Of a stretch of DNA of 64,000 nucleotides, positions 8,965 to 17,769 are shown one piece after another. The position numbers were made by a program, and so were the translations under genes. This DNA is from Roseihalotalea indica (GTDB lineage Bacteria > Bacteroidota > Bacteroidia > Cytophagales > Cyclobacteriaceae), in NCBI RefSeq assembly GCF_022458895.1, contig NZ_JAINFL010000012.1:1-64000 (forward strand). Direction: 5' to 3'. Position 1 is the first letter of the stretch; each line of letters opens with the position of its first letter. The notes under the pieces were generated by a model. It saw nothing but the letters and a program-made list of their open reading frames with translations. It did no database searches and was not told where the DNA came from.

Positions 8965-9824
8965 CCAAATAGTAGTCAGAAGTCTAAGGAGAAAGCTTAA
9001 CTCATTGACTATCAATCTGCCAGATAGCCTGTCAACGTACTATTACATAAAATACTAGGCGGAATTGTTACTTTGTAATTATTTCTGAATTGCTCAGACA
9101 GAAGGTGAAGTGAAATTTTGTTGCTGGCAGATAATAGCTTCAGGATAGGGCTATAATATTCTGGCCAACTGGCACATGCACGGCAAAATTAGTAGAAGGG
9201 CACAAACCATGAGGCCACATTTTCGCTATTAACTGTCTTATAGCAAGTTATGGCAAAATGGGACATTGAAGGCGCGTATATTACTATGCAAAACAATCAA
9301 GTTCTTAACGATCTGCTTCTTTTTCTTGCCATGTAAGTATTACTGGCTTTAGTGCCGATTGCCGTTTGTATTTTTCTATCATATTTTCCACAACTATCGC
9401 ATTTTGAGAAGAGATAGCATTCGTGTCTAGCAGACTATGATACATATTGAGTAACTGCTGGGACAAAGAGGATTGTTCTTCCATGTCTTTTTACGGATTG
9501 TAAGTTATCTATGAACCTTTGAGAAATATAATTCAAACTCTATGCAAATAATCCTAGGTAGATAGGTGGTAGAAAGCGGTTAGGTTGTGTTTACTGAGTA
9601 AATTGTATAAAAAACGTCAAATCCTTTCCCTATCATAGGGCGAATATTCTTTTAATATCTGACGGCCCTACTGGCGAAAGAAAGAGTACACATTGGGGCG
9701 AACTAGACTATTTGATTAGCCAGGCAAAATGAGTGTCACCAATTAGCATTGCGCCGTGTGGTCCGAGCAAGAAGGGTTTGGATAAAGCATTCGCAGTTTA
9801 GTTGAAAAAATGTAATTTCAGGCC
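8965..9824. other. 860-bp intergenic region with one possible small gene
   Basis: The region lies between the NAD-type SDR and the GH95 gene. It is A/T-rich with no long open frame. The only coding candidate I see is the 59-residue minus-strand frame at 9305-9484, listed separately. A 27-residue plus-strand frame starting at 9250 overlaps that candidate and has no support. I see no tRNA, terminator or clear promoter box. The last 300 bases before 9825 presumably carry the GH95 promoter. Confidence 0.5.
9305..9484 (-). CDS. Possible small protein, 59 residues
   Basis: ATG at 9484-9482, TAA at 9307-9305. The predicted peptide begins MEEQSSLSQQLLNMYHSLL and ends TWQEKEADR. It is hydrophilic, predicted mostly helical, and has protein-like amino-acid composition (frequent E, Q, K, L, few Cys or Trp). 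It has no signal peptide or membrane segment. It sits alone in an 860-nt gap with no overlapping gene on the other strand. I recognise no family. It may be chance, because a 59-codon frame can occur at random in this much sequence. Confidence 0.35.
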   Translation of the reverse strand: MEEQSSLSQQLLNMYHSLLDTNAISSQNAIVVENMIEKYKRQSALKPVILTWQEKEADR

Positions 9825-12218
9825 ATGAAACACTGCCTGACTCACCTGCCTAAAGTTATATTTCTGGGGTTACTTCTGTTAGCTGCTTGCTCATCAGAAA
9901 CGATGCCCCCACAACAAACAGAAGTTCCGGATACTCTCCGCCTGTGGTACGATGCGCCCGCTGAAGATTGGATGCGGGAGGCCTTGCCTTTTGGTAATGG
10001 GTATATGGGCGCTATGTATTTTGGCACTCCACAAGAAGAACATATTCAGTTTACTGAAGAATCATTGTGGACAGGGGGGGCGGGAGCAAATGAAGAGTAT
10101 CATTACGGTATCCGGGAAAATGCCCATCAGTACCTTCCTCAGGTTCGGGCCTTGCTGAAAGAAGGTCGTCTTGATGAAGCGCATCAGTTAGCCAGTAAAG
10201 AGATGGCAGGAGTTATCCACGAAGAGGAAGGCTCTGGCCAGCCTTTCGGTGATTTTGGTGCCCAGCAAACCATGGGCGATCTATATGTACAGGTAGCTCA
10301 TAAAGGAGCCATTCAGGAATATCAGCGAGCACTTAGCCTGAGTGAAGGAGTGGCCCGCGTACACTACACAGTAGGCGGCATTCGCTACCAGCGGCAGTTC
10401 TTCGGTAATTATCCCAAGCGTGTGCTGGTCTACCATTTTGCAAGCACTGACCCGGAGGGTACTGACTATCACATTCGTTTGGAGACACCCCACCAGAAAA
10501 TAGCCGAGCGGTTCGAGAATAGTACGTATACCTTTGAAGGAAAAGTGGCTGATAACGGAATGGCCTTCGAGACCCTGTATCGGGTAATCAGCCCGGAAGG
10601 AACAGTTCGGTTTGATCAGGGAGAAGTTGTGGTGGAAGGTGCCTCTTCACTTACTCTGGTCCATACAGCCGCCACCGATTATCTGCCCCAGTTCCCCGAT
10701 TACAAAGGACGAGACTATCAGGCCCTGAATCGTAAAACGATGGCAGGGGTGGAAGGGCTGACAAAAGATGTGTTATTTGAGGAACATAAAAAGGATTACC
10801 AGTCTCTGTTTCAGCGGGTAGCTCTGCATCTGGGCGAGAATACCGCTGACAGCCTACCTACTGACCAGCGGCAAAAGGCTTATTTTGAAGGGAATGATGA
10901 TCCTGCTTTGGAAGCTTTGTACTTTCAATACGGGCGTTACCTGATGATCTCGGGTTCTCGCCCCGGCACTTTGCCCTTAAACCTGCAAGGTAAGTGGAAC
11001 AATAGTACCTCCCCGCCCTGGGCCAATGATTACCACATGAATATTAACGAGCAAATGCTCTACTGGCCCGCAGAAGTCACAAATCTGCCTGAATGCCATG
11101 AGCCTTTGCTAGACTATCTGGGCACTTTGGTAGAACCGGGAAAGCTAGCTGCCAAGGCTCATTTTAATACCCGGGGCTGGGTTGTTAATACCATGAACAA
11201 TGCTTTTGGGTTTACGGCACCGGGCTGGGGATTTCCCTGGGGCTTTTATCCGGGTGGTGCTGCGTGGTTATGCCAGCACTTATGGGAACACTACGCATTT
11301 ACTCAGGATCAGCAATACCTGAAAAATACTGCTTACCCTATTATGAAAGAAGCGGCTCTTTTCTGGATAGATTATCTTACCGAAGATGAAAGTGGGTATC
11401 TGGTCTCTTCCCCATCTTACTCACCCGAGCATGGCGGCATTTCTACCGGAGCCTCTATGGATCATCAGATGGCCTGGGATCTTTTGAATAATTGTGTGGC
11501 TGCCAGCCAAGTGTTGGGGGTGGATGATGAATTCAGGGAGCAGGCGGCAGCAATAAGAGACCGTATTTATCCACCTCAAGTTGGCCAGTGGGGGCAGTTG
11601 CAGGAGTGGAAAGAAGATGTGGACGATCCGGAAAACCACCACCGCCATGTTTCTCATTTGTTTGCGCTACACCCCGGAAAGCAAATTACCGTAGCTGAGA
11701 CCCCCAAGCTTGCCGAAGCAGCCAAAGTGAGCCTGAATGCCCGGGGTGATGGAGGCACGGGATGGTCGCTGGCCTGGAAGGTTTCTTTCTGGGCCCGGCT
11801 TAAGGATGGTGACCGTGCGCACAAATTGCTTAAGAATGTGCTGGCCCCGGTCATTAGTCAGGAGACTGATTACAATGAAGGAAGCGGTTCTTATAACAAT
11901 TTACTATGTGCGCATCCCCCTTTTCAGTTAGACGGCAACATGGGCAGCACCGCGGGCATGGCCGAGATGCTGATGCAGTCTCATACTGAGGCAATAGAAT
12001 TACTGCCTGCTTTACCTGAAGTCTGGAAAAATGGGCGAGTGGCGGGACTTAAAGCCCGGGGAAATTTTGAGTTGGCCTTACATTGGGAAGATCATAAACT
12101 GTCAGGCGGCCAAGTGTTGTCGTTGAATGGAGGACCATGTACGATCCGGTATCAGGGAAAACAAGTTGAAATAGACACTGAGGCTGGCGAGACGTATGAC
12201 ATCGTCGGGCTTTTTTAG
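9825..12218 (+). CDS. GH95 alpha-L-fucosidase-type lipoprotein
   Basis: A 797-residue secreted lipoprotein with lipobox LAAC and Cys22. The N-terminal 'LWYDAPAEDW', 'LPFGNGYMGAM' and 'EESLWTGG' are the hallmark of glycoside hydrolase family 95 (exo-acting, inverting alpha-1,2-L-fucosidases, some alpha-L-galactosidases). The (alpha/alpha)6 barrel follows. By eye, Asn406 and Asn408 in 'MNINEQ', Glu535 in 'SYSPEHG' and Asp703 in 'LDGNMGS' fit the catalytic asparagines, general acid and assisting aspartate described for the bifidobacterial GH95 enzyme. The substrate is probably a fucosylated glycan reaching the cell surface or periplasm. No SusC/SusD partner is adjacent. It is convergent with a small minus-strand gene and overlaps its end by 4 nt. 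Confidence 0.88.
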   Translation: MKHCLTHLPKVIFLGLLLLAACSSETMPPQQTEVPDTLRLWYDAPAEDWMREALPFGNGYMGAMYFGTPQEEHIQFTEESLWTGGAGANEEYHYGIRENAHQYLPQVRALLKEGRLDEAHQLASKEMAGVIHEEEGSGQPFGDFGAQQTMGDLYVQVAHKGAIQEYQRALSLSEGVARVHYTVGGIRYQRQFFGNYPKRVLVYHFASTDPEGTDYHIRLETPHQKIAERFENSTYTFEGKVADNGMAFETLYRVISPEGTVRFDQGEVVVEGASSLTLVHTAATDYLPQFPDYKGRDYQALNRKTMAGVEGLTKDVLFEEHKKDYQSLFQRVALHLGENTADSLPTDQRQKAYFEGNDDPALEALYFQYGRYLMISGSRPGTLPLNLQGKWNNSTSPPWANDYHMNINEQMLYWPAEVTNLPECHEPLLDYLGTLVEPGKLAAKAHFNTRGWVVNTMNNAFGFTAPGWGFPWGFYPGGAAWLCQHLWEHYAFTQDQQYLKNTAYPIMKEAALFWIDYLTEDESGYLVSSPSYSPEHGGISTGASMDHQMAWDLLNNCVAASQVLGVDDEFREQAAAIRDRIYPPQVGQWGQLQEWKEDVDDPENHHRHVSHLFALHPGKQITVAETPKLAEAAKVSLNARGDGGTGWSLAWKVSFWARLKDGDRAHKLLKNVLAPVISQETDYNEGSGSYNNLLCAHPPFQLDGNMGSTAGMAEMLMQSHTEAIELLPALPEVWKNGRVAGLKARGNFELALHWEDHKLSGGQVLSLNGGPCTIRYQGKQVEIDTEAGETYDIVGLF

Positions 12219-12547
12219 TTTAAAAAGCCGTTAGGCCGCTTTTTTGATTGTTTAAGGTAGCGCTCCATCTGATCAGCATCCTGGCTGAATTCCAACATAA
12301 GTAGTAAAAGTGGTCGTTCCAGTTGCATGTTGGGCTGTAACCGATCAAGCTGTTCTCCTCGTTCACCTGTCTCATACTTGCGCAAGAAAGCTCTGCCCTT
12401 CCGGTCGTTAATGGTACTGGCTACCAATTGCATAGCCTTGCGAAAACGGTGAAAACGTATGAATAGATTTTCGGGTAAGTGATAAGGGTAACCATTATTA
12501 TTATCCAGTTCAGTTACCAAATCAGTAAGCTCCGTAAGAAGGGTCAT
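12215..12547 (-). CDS. Hypothetical protein, 110 residues
   Basis: Not recognised. The product is a soluble, helical, highly charged protein with 'ENLFIRFHRFRKAMQLVAS' and 'ERPLLLLMLEFSQDADQMERYLKQ'. It has no signal peptide or membrane span. Its 3' end overlaps the last 4 nt of the GH95 gene and carries the convergent hairpin at 12222-12244. It lies downstream of, and on the same strand as, the PAS histidine kinase, separated by about 185 nt, so it could be a small accessory of that kinase. That is speculation from position only. Confidence 0.55.
   Translation of the reverse strand: MTLLTELTDLVTELDNNNGYPYHLPENLFIRFHRFRKAMQLVASTINDRKGRAFLRKYETGERGEQLDRLQPNMQLERPLLLLMLEFSQDADQMERYLKQSKKRPNGFLN
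12222..12244. terminator. Candidate bidirectional terminator between convergent genes
   Basis: AAAAAGC at 12222-12228 pairs with GCTTTTT at 12238-12244 around a 9-nt loop, with A and T runs on the two sides so it can work in both directions. It sits just past the GH95 stop and inside the last codons of the convergent 110-residue gene. The stem is short. Confidence 0.45.
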
Positions 12548-12732
12548 ATAGGAAATATTTTGATTCGCTGAAGGCTATCATTCCTTGATAATATACGTAA
12601 TATCAAAAAAGATAGATTGGTAGGAGGGAGGGCGGATCAAAAATTTAGTTGGCGAGCCTGCAAGTTTATCAGGAGAAAATACTTCATTTTCTCATTCTCT
12701 GAATACTACGCTTTATATAATACTGTGTGAGA

Positions 12733-13806
12733 TTATCTCGGAATTTCAACGATAAAGGTAGTTCCGGCCTTTGGTTTGCTTTCAACGGTAATATTTCCCC
12801 GGTGGAGGTCAACAATTTTCTTAACAATAGAAAGCCCCAACCCGGTACTTTTCTCACCATGTAACCCTTTTTGTCTGGCTTTCGAGAATTCATTAAATAT
12901 CTCCCGCTGCCTATCTGCAGGAATACCAATACCGGTGTCTTTAACTTTTAACAGAACCAGCTTATCTTTTTCGCTAATCTCTACCGTTACCTGCCCTCCG
13001 GTAGGTGTAAATTTAAGTGCATTAGAAAGCAAATTGGTAACAACATGCTGAAACTTCTGAGCATCTAGCCGTATATGAACGGCATTCTCGGGCCATTGCT
13101 GATTCAGGGAGATGTCATATTCCTGGAAACGAGGAGCAAAATTTTTCATACCATTTGCTACCAAAGAAACTAAATCTACATTATGCATATCCGGAGATAG
13201 GCGAGAGTCGGTTAGCTCCATCAACTCCAGCATGCTTTCTATTAGCGTGCGCATATCTTTGCTCGTTTCTCGGATCATATTTAGCATTTTCAATACTTGC
13301 TGTTGATCGCCACTTTGTATGTTTTTTTCCGATAAGTTCGCCAGCATAAATATATTATTCAGGGGGCTCTTCAGATCATGGGCCAGAATGCGAATCACTA
13401 CTTCATTTTTCTCATTCAAATCTTCTAAAGAAGACATTTCTTCCTTTATTTGAGTAATATCAGAAATATGGGTAACGACCCGAACCGTTTTCCCTTTTTC
13501 ATCTAGTATGGGAAAAGACTTAAGATTAAGCCATTTGGCTCGATATTTATCTTCATTTACTCTGAGATCATGATCTTGGTGAGCATTGTCGGTTGAGAAA
13601 CTGCGCAGAATTTCCTCAAATTTTTTTCTATCATCAGGATGTACAAAATCAAGCATCCTTTCGTAATCAGGTTCTTCGGTAAATGCATTCCGGGCATACT
13701 CACGAAGCCCCTGAGTTAGGTAAATAATTTGCTGGCTAGCCAGATCCCAAATAAAGAAAAACTCCGGTACATTATTAGTGATCTGCTGGTCTAGACTATC
13801 CTTCAT
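12733..13806 (-). CDS. PAS-domain sensor histidine kinase, cytoplasmic
   Basis: A 357-residue kinase. Residues about 10-120 form a PAS fold ('FFIWDLASQQIIYLT', 'FVHPDDRKKFEEIL', and a PAC-type end 'RVVTHISDITQ'). The dimerisation/phosphoacceptor helix carries His143 in 'LAHDLKSPLNN'. The ATPase domain shows the N box at Asn262 ('NLLSNALKFT'), G1 'DTGIGIP' from Asp290 and G2 'TGLGLS' at about 321-326. There is no membrane segment, so it senses an internal signal or works with a partner. No response regulator gene is adjacent, which makes it an orphan here. It lies downstream of the sulfatase-rhamnosidase gene on the same strand, with about 250 nt between them. Confidence 0.88.
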   Translation of the reverse strand: MKDSLDQQITNNVPEFFFIWDLASQQIIYLTQGLREYARNAFTEEPDYERMLDFVHPDDRKKFEEILRSFSTDNAHQDHDLRVNEDKYRAKWLNLKSFPILDEKGKTVRVVTHISDITQIKEEMSSLEDLNEKNEVVIRILAHDLKSPLNNIFMLANLSEKNIQSGDQQQVLKMLNMIRETSKDMRTLIESMLELMELTDSRLSPDMHNVDLVSLVANGMKNFAPRFQEYDISLNQQWPENAVHIRLDAQKFQHVVTNLLSNALKFTPTGGQVTVEISEKDKLVLLKVKDTGIGIPADRQREIFNEFSKARQKGLHGEKSTGLGLSIVKKIVDLHRGNITVESKPKAGTTFIVEIPR

Positions 13807-14058
13807 ATTATGATGGTAAAAGCTTTATGAGTGCAACTACTTGAGTAACAATTGTGGCAGGGCAATGTTGGGTTTTTCTCCAATCTCTTTTAATTGCAGA
13901 GCAGCCTTTTTTAAAGAGGCTTTAGATTCAATAAAGCTCTTTTATTGTGACCGAAATAGACTCAATAATTATCGGTAGGGTAAGTAAGAAAAGGAAGTCA
14001 CTATTACTTTTTCTCTTCCCGAACCCTGTGTTTTTAAGAGCCTTTTGAATAAGAGCAA

Positions 14059-17000
14059 TTAAAACGAATTTACCCGAACCTCTATCTGATTCATGCCCGG
14101 CTCTAAACGTACGGAGCCGAAGGATGGGTTCACCTTCTGGCCATTAAGCTGAATATCTCCGGTAGTAGTCTGCGGAAGAGAGAACTCAGCAACTGTATTA
14201 GCCGGTATTTCAATGGTGTATCGTTGCAGTCGGTTATTCACATACTGGTACTCGCCCCTTACCGCACCTTTCAGCGTAGGCATTTTGATTGAGGCTTGTT
14301 TTAACGAGCCCATTTGAGGCTGAATGCTGATGATTCCGAAGCCGGGAGTTTTGGGTTGAATACCCCAGAGGTAGCGGGGAATAATGTTGGCCGGAGCCGC
14401 CCCCCAGGCGTGGTTCCAGTCCAGGTTGGGTTTGTATCTAATGTCCCAGGCTTCCAGGGCAATGGTAGAACCGGCTTCAATCATGTTCCACCAGCTTCGG
14501 TCGTTTGTGGCGGTCATCAGCTCCAGCGCATATTCGCTTTCCCCGGCCTTATACAGACCTTCCAGCAGAAACTGAGCACCGTATACACTACAGGCCATAC
14601 CGCGCGATTTTACAAAGTCGGCTACTGTTTTCTGGTGCTCCGGCGGCACAATGCCAAAGGCCAGCGGCATCATATTAGCGTGCACAGAGGAATGGGTTGC
14701 GCCTTCACCATCCAGATAGATACCTTTTTGCTTATCAAACAGCTTATCATTCATGGCTTGCTTGACCTTGGCGGCCATCAGAGAAAAATGATCGGCATCT
14801 TCGGATTTTCCCAGCACCTGCGCCAGTTCGGCCATAATCTTCATGTTTTGGTAGAAGAAACTGTTCACCACCGTGTTAATGGGTAACATCTGGTGACCGT
14901 CACGTTCGCCGTCTTCGGTAGAGAGCTTCCAGCCGGTGTCTTTCTGCGCCGGGGGCCAGTCTACAATGTCGCGCAGCCGATTGGTAGTGTCGGCAAAGCC
15001 GAGTTGGGCCATGTATTCACCGGTCACTTGTTCTGAAGTTGAGCTGATCAGGCCGTCTTCCCGGGCCAGGTCAATCAGCGTTTTATGCTTGAGTGGTTCA
15101 TAGTATTTTTCAATAAGCTCAGTATTGCCCGTATAGTAGTAATCCTGGTACATCATCAGGGCCGTGTGTAGCAGCCATTCTGTCGGCCAGGTGGGATTAT
15201 TCATAAACCATTCAATGGTGCGCTGGGCCATGGCATATTCCCGGTCGGTAGTATAGTGCCCCAGTTGGTTAATGTAGGCGTCGGCTTCGTAGGGAATCCG
15301 TTCCCGGTCGCCATCTACATAAATACCTGAAAAGGAGGTGGCCTTCATGCTATATTTGCAGAGATCCCATACCTGATTGAGGATAGTATCGGAGGAGGTA
15401 AAGCTACTGGCATCTTCTTTCCAGTAGTTAAAGTATGCTTTTTGGGTGAGGTCTTCCGGCTGCAATTCGGCTTGCACGCCTTCTAATTCGGCATACCGGA
15501 AGGGCATCAGCACACCGAAAGAATCGGGCAGAGCAACGGCTACGGGTAAGGTGTTTCGCTCGTTACGTTCCAGCGAAACGGCGTAGTCCTGCGTATCAGG
15601 ATTGACAGCCAATTGCACTTCCTGGTAGCGGATCGTGCCGCCGGGCTCCTGGTCAATCCGGCCATCTTTCAGCTTTTCACCTAGCCTTACGGTCAATGTA
15701 TGGGCAGAGGCTGCTTCGTAATGTAGCTTGAGGGTGCCGAATGCATCTTTTCCAAAATCCACAAAATAATTTTGGTTGCCGGTCTTCTCTAAAGCTACCG
15801 GTTTAATCTCTTCCACCTGAAAGGTCTTACCCGGCGCAATGCCCGACTGAAACTGCCCCGTTTTAAACGACTGCGCTTCCGAGTATTCCGTCACCCGGTT
15901 ATCCTGGTCCCAGATACGCACTTTCCAGAAATATTCTGTCTGAGCCTTCAAAGCCTCACCCTGATGCTCAACGTTCGCTGACTGACCGGTTCTCACCTGC
16001 CCGCTATTCCACACATCACCCTGATTATCAGTCAGTAATTCCGGAGAAGAGGCCACCAGCAACTGGTATGCCTGTTGTGTACCGGATTGCGGGGAGACAA
16101 CCCAGCTATACTCCGGCTGCGGGTCGTGGATGGTTGTGGTTTCGGGCTGGCGGATGAATTCTACCATCAGTCCCGAAGGAGCCAGAGAAAGTGAATCCTG
16201 ATACTGCCGGATACGCTGATCGAGGGCGGCACTCAGTTTTGCTAGCGTTTCCTTATGGGCCGGATCATCGGCCAGATTATTAATTTCCTGGGGATCATCG
16301 TTCAGGTTGTAGAGTTCTTCAATGGTGCGGTCATTTACGTAGCGGAAATACTTCCACTCGGCCGTACGCACGCCCTCACTGGGAGGAATATTATCAAATT
16401 CCCACAAGTGCTCAATCAGTACCGTATCCCGCGATAAGTCAGAAGAAGAGCCGGTTACCAAAGGTACCAGACTTTTGCCCTGATAGCTATTCGGGATAGC
16501 GGCTCCGGCCAGGTCCAGCATGGTGGCGGGCACATCTATATTGAGGGCCATTGCGTCAATGTCCCGATGCTTTTTCTCCCGGGGATCAAAGATGATCAGC
16601 GGCACCCGGATAGAGTTATCGTAGAGCAGCCACTTTCCGGCTAGTTGCCGCTCGCCGATGAAGTAACCATTGTCGCCCATCAGAATGATGACGGTATTTT
16701 TATCCAGCCCTTTTTTCTTCAGTTGCTGGCGGATTTTGGCAATTTCCAGATCGATGCCCGCAATCATGCGGTAGTAGCCTTTTACGCTGTGCTGGTACTT
16801 TTCAGGAGTATCGTAACGCCAGTGCCATCGCGTACGGTTAAATCCTTCCCGCACCCGCTCCGGCAAGGCATCGAAGTAACGGTCGTCCGCCAGCTCCGGG
16901 CCAGGCATCTCGGTATTGGCGTGCAGGGGGTCAGTTTCCTTTTGCCAGAAATATTGTTCCTCCGCCGAGTCATGGGCGTGCGGAGCGCTAAAGCTGAGCG

Positions 17001-17595
17001 ACAGGCAAAAGGGTTTATTCGCATCGGCCTGATCAATAAAGTCCAGGGCTTGCTGCCCGGTATAGCGGGTCAGGTGCACCGTATCTCCGTTTAGCATTTT
17101 GTAGTAATAACCACGGCGGTCGCTGTAAGCATTGTTTCGGTCGTAGTCTTCGTAGACATCAAACAGCGCCTCTTTATTTCCGAATTGCACTCCAAATTTG
17201 CCAAAGAAACCGGTGTAGTAACCCGCATCTCGTAGCACTTTAGGATACGCCTGCTGCATATACTCACTGCGGATGGCTCCCGTCTGAAAATTGTACCGAT
17301 GGGTACGCTCATGTAACCCGCTCAGAATGCTCGCCCGGCTACCCGCACAGATCGGAGTAGTGACCATCGCATGGCTAAAATACACTCCTTCCCGAGCCAG
17401 TTTATCCATCTCAGGTGTATGAATCAGTTCATTCCCGGCATAGCCCAGGGCATCCCACCGCTGGTCGTCAGTTAAGATGAAGATAATGTTGGGGCGGGAA
17501 TCAGGGGGCGAAGGTATGTCCGTGGAGGAAGAAAAAGCAGTATTCGTAAAAAAAATCATTGCCAGCAGGCACCCTGACATTAAGCGGTGTATCAT
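14059..17595 (-). CDS. Secreted sulfatase fused to GH78 alpha-L-rhamnosidase
   Basis: A two-enzyme protein of 1178 residues. I start at the ATG at 17595, which gives a clean signal peptide ('[16 protein letters not shown]'); an upstream in-frame ATG at 17658 adds 21 polar residues. Residues about 35-470 are an S1-type sulfatase with Ca-binding Asp43-Asp44 ('LTDDQRWD') and a formylglycine site around Cys83 ('CAGSRAS'). Residues about 485-1178 are a GH78 rhamnosidase: an N-terminal beta domain, then the (alpha/alpha)6 barrel with '[16 protein letters not shown]'. Glu765 and Asp772 there fit the spacing of the conserved acidic residues. Sulfatase-GH78 fusions are known from ulvan utilisation in Formosa agariphila (an S1_25-GH78 protein). 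Removal of sulfate and rhamnose from a sulfated rhamnoglycan is therefore likely. Confidence 0.88.
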   Translation of the reverse strand: MIHRLMSGCLLAMIFFTNTAFSSSTDIPSPPDSRPNIIFILTDDQRWDALGYAGNELIHTPEMDKLAREGVYFSHAMVTTPICAGSRASILSGLHERTHRYNFQTGAIRSEYMQQAYPKVLRDAGYYTGFFGKFGVQFGNKEALFDVYEDYDRNNAYSDRRGYYYKMLNGDTVHLTRYTGQQALDFIDQADANKPFCLSLSFSAPHAHDSAEEQYFWQKETDPLHANTEMPGPELADDRYFDALPERVREGFNRTRWHWRYDTPEKYQHSVKGYYRMIAGIDLEIAKIRQQLKKKGLDKNTVIILMGDNGYFIGERQLAGKWLLYDNSIRVPLIIFDPREKKHRDIDAMALNIDVPATMLDLAGAAIPNSYQGKSLVPLVTGSSSDLSRDTVLIEHLWEFDNIPPSEGVRTAEWKYFRYVNDRTIEELYNLNDDPQEINNLADDPAHKETLAKLSAALDQRIRQYQDSLSLAPSGLMVEFIRQPETTTIHDPQPEYSWVVSPQSGTQQAYQLLVASSPELLTDNQGDVWNSGQVRTGQSANVEHQGEALKAQTEYFWKVRIWDQDNRVTEYSEAQSFKTGQFQSGIAPGKTFQVEEIKPVALEKTGNQNYFVDFGKDAFGTLKLHYEAASAHTLTVRLGEKLKDGRIDQEPGGTIRYQEVQLAVNPDTQDYAVSLERNERNTLPVAVALPDSFGVLMPFRYAELEGVQAELQPEDLTQKAYFNYWKEDASSFTSSDTILNQVWDLCKYSMKATSFSGIYVDGDRERIPYEADAYINQLGHYTTDREYAMAQRTIEWFMNNPTWPTEWLLHTALMMYQDYYYTGNTELIEKYYEPLKHKTLIDLAREDGLISSTSEQVTGEYMAQLGFADTTNRLRDIVDWPPAQKDTGWKLSTEDGERDGHQMLPINTVVNSFFYQNMKIMAELAQVLGKSEDADHFSLMAAKVKQAMNDKLFDKQKGIYLDGEGATHSSVHANMMPLAFGIVPPEHQKTVADFVKSRGMACSVYGAQFLLEGLYKAGESEYALELMTATNDRSWWNMIEAGSTIALEAWDIRYKPNLDWNHAWGAAPANIIPRYLWGIQPKTPGFGIISIQPQMGSLKQASIKMPTLKGAVRGEYQYVNNRLQRYTIEIPANTVAEFSLPQTTTGDIQLNGQKVNPSFGSVRLEPGMNQIEVRVNSF

Positions 17596-17769
17596 AAGGT
17601 TTTGTATTTGCAGGCCCCGTGCACATTCGGGACAGTCTTCATAAAATGAACTACTCACTAAATAACAACTTTATCAAAAACTATCCTTCATGTACTGTCC
17701 TTTTCTTTTGGTACCATTGCCTTTTCCTGTTTGGCCCACTGCTTGATATGAAAAAGTGACTTTTATTCC

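Noticed and set aside
9250..9333. 27-codon plus-strand frame in the 860-bp gap
   Set aside because: Too short, with no support, and it overlaps the better minus-strand candidate.
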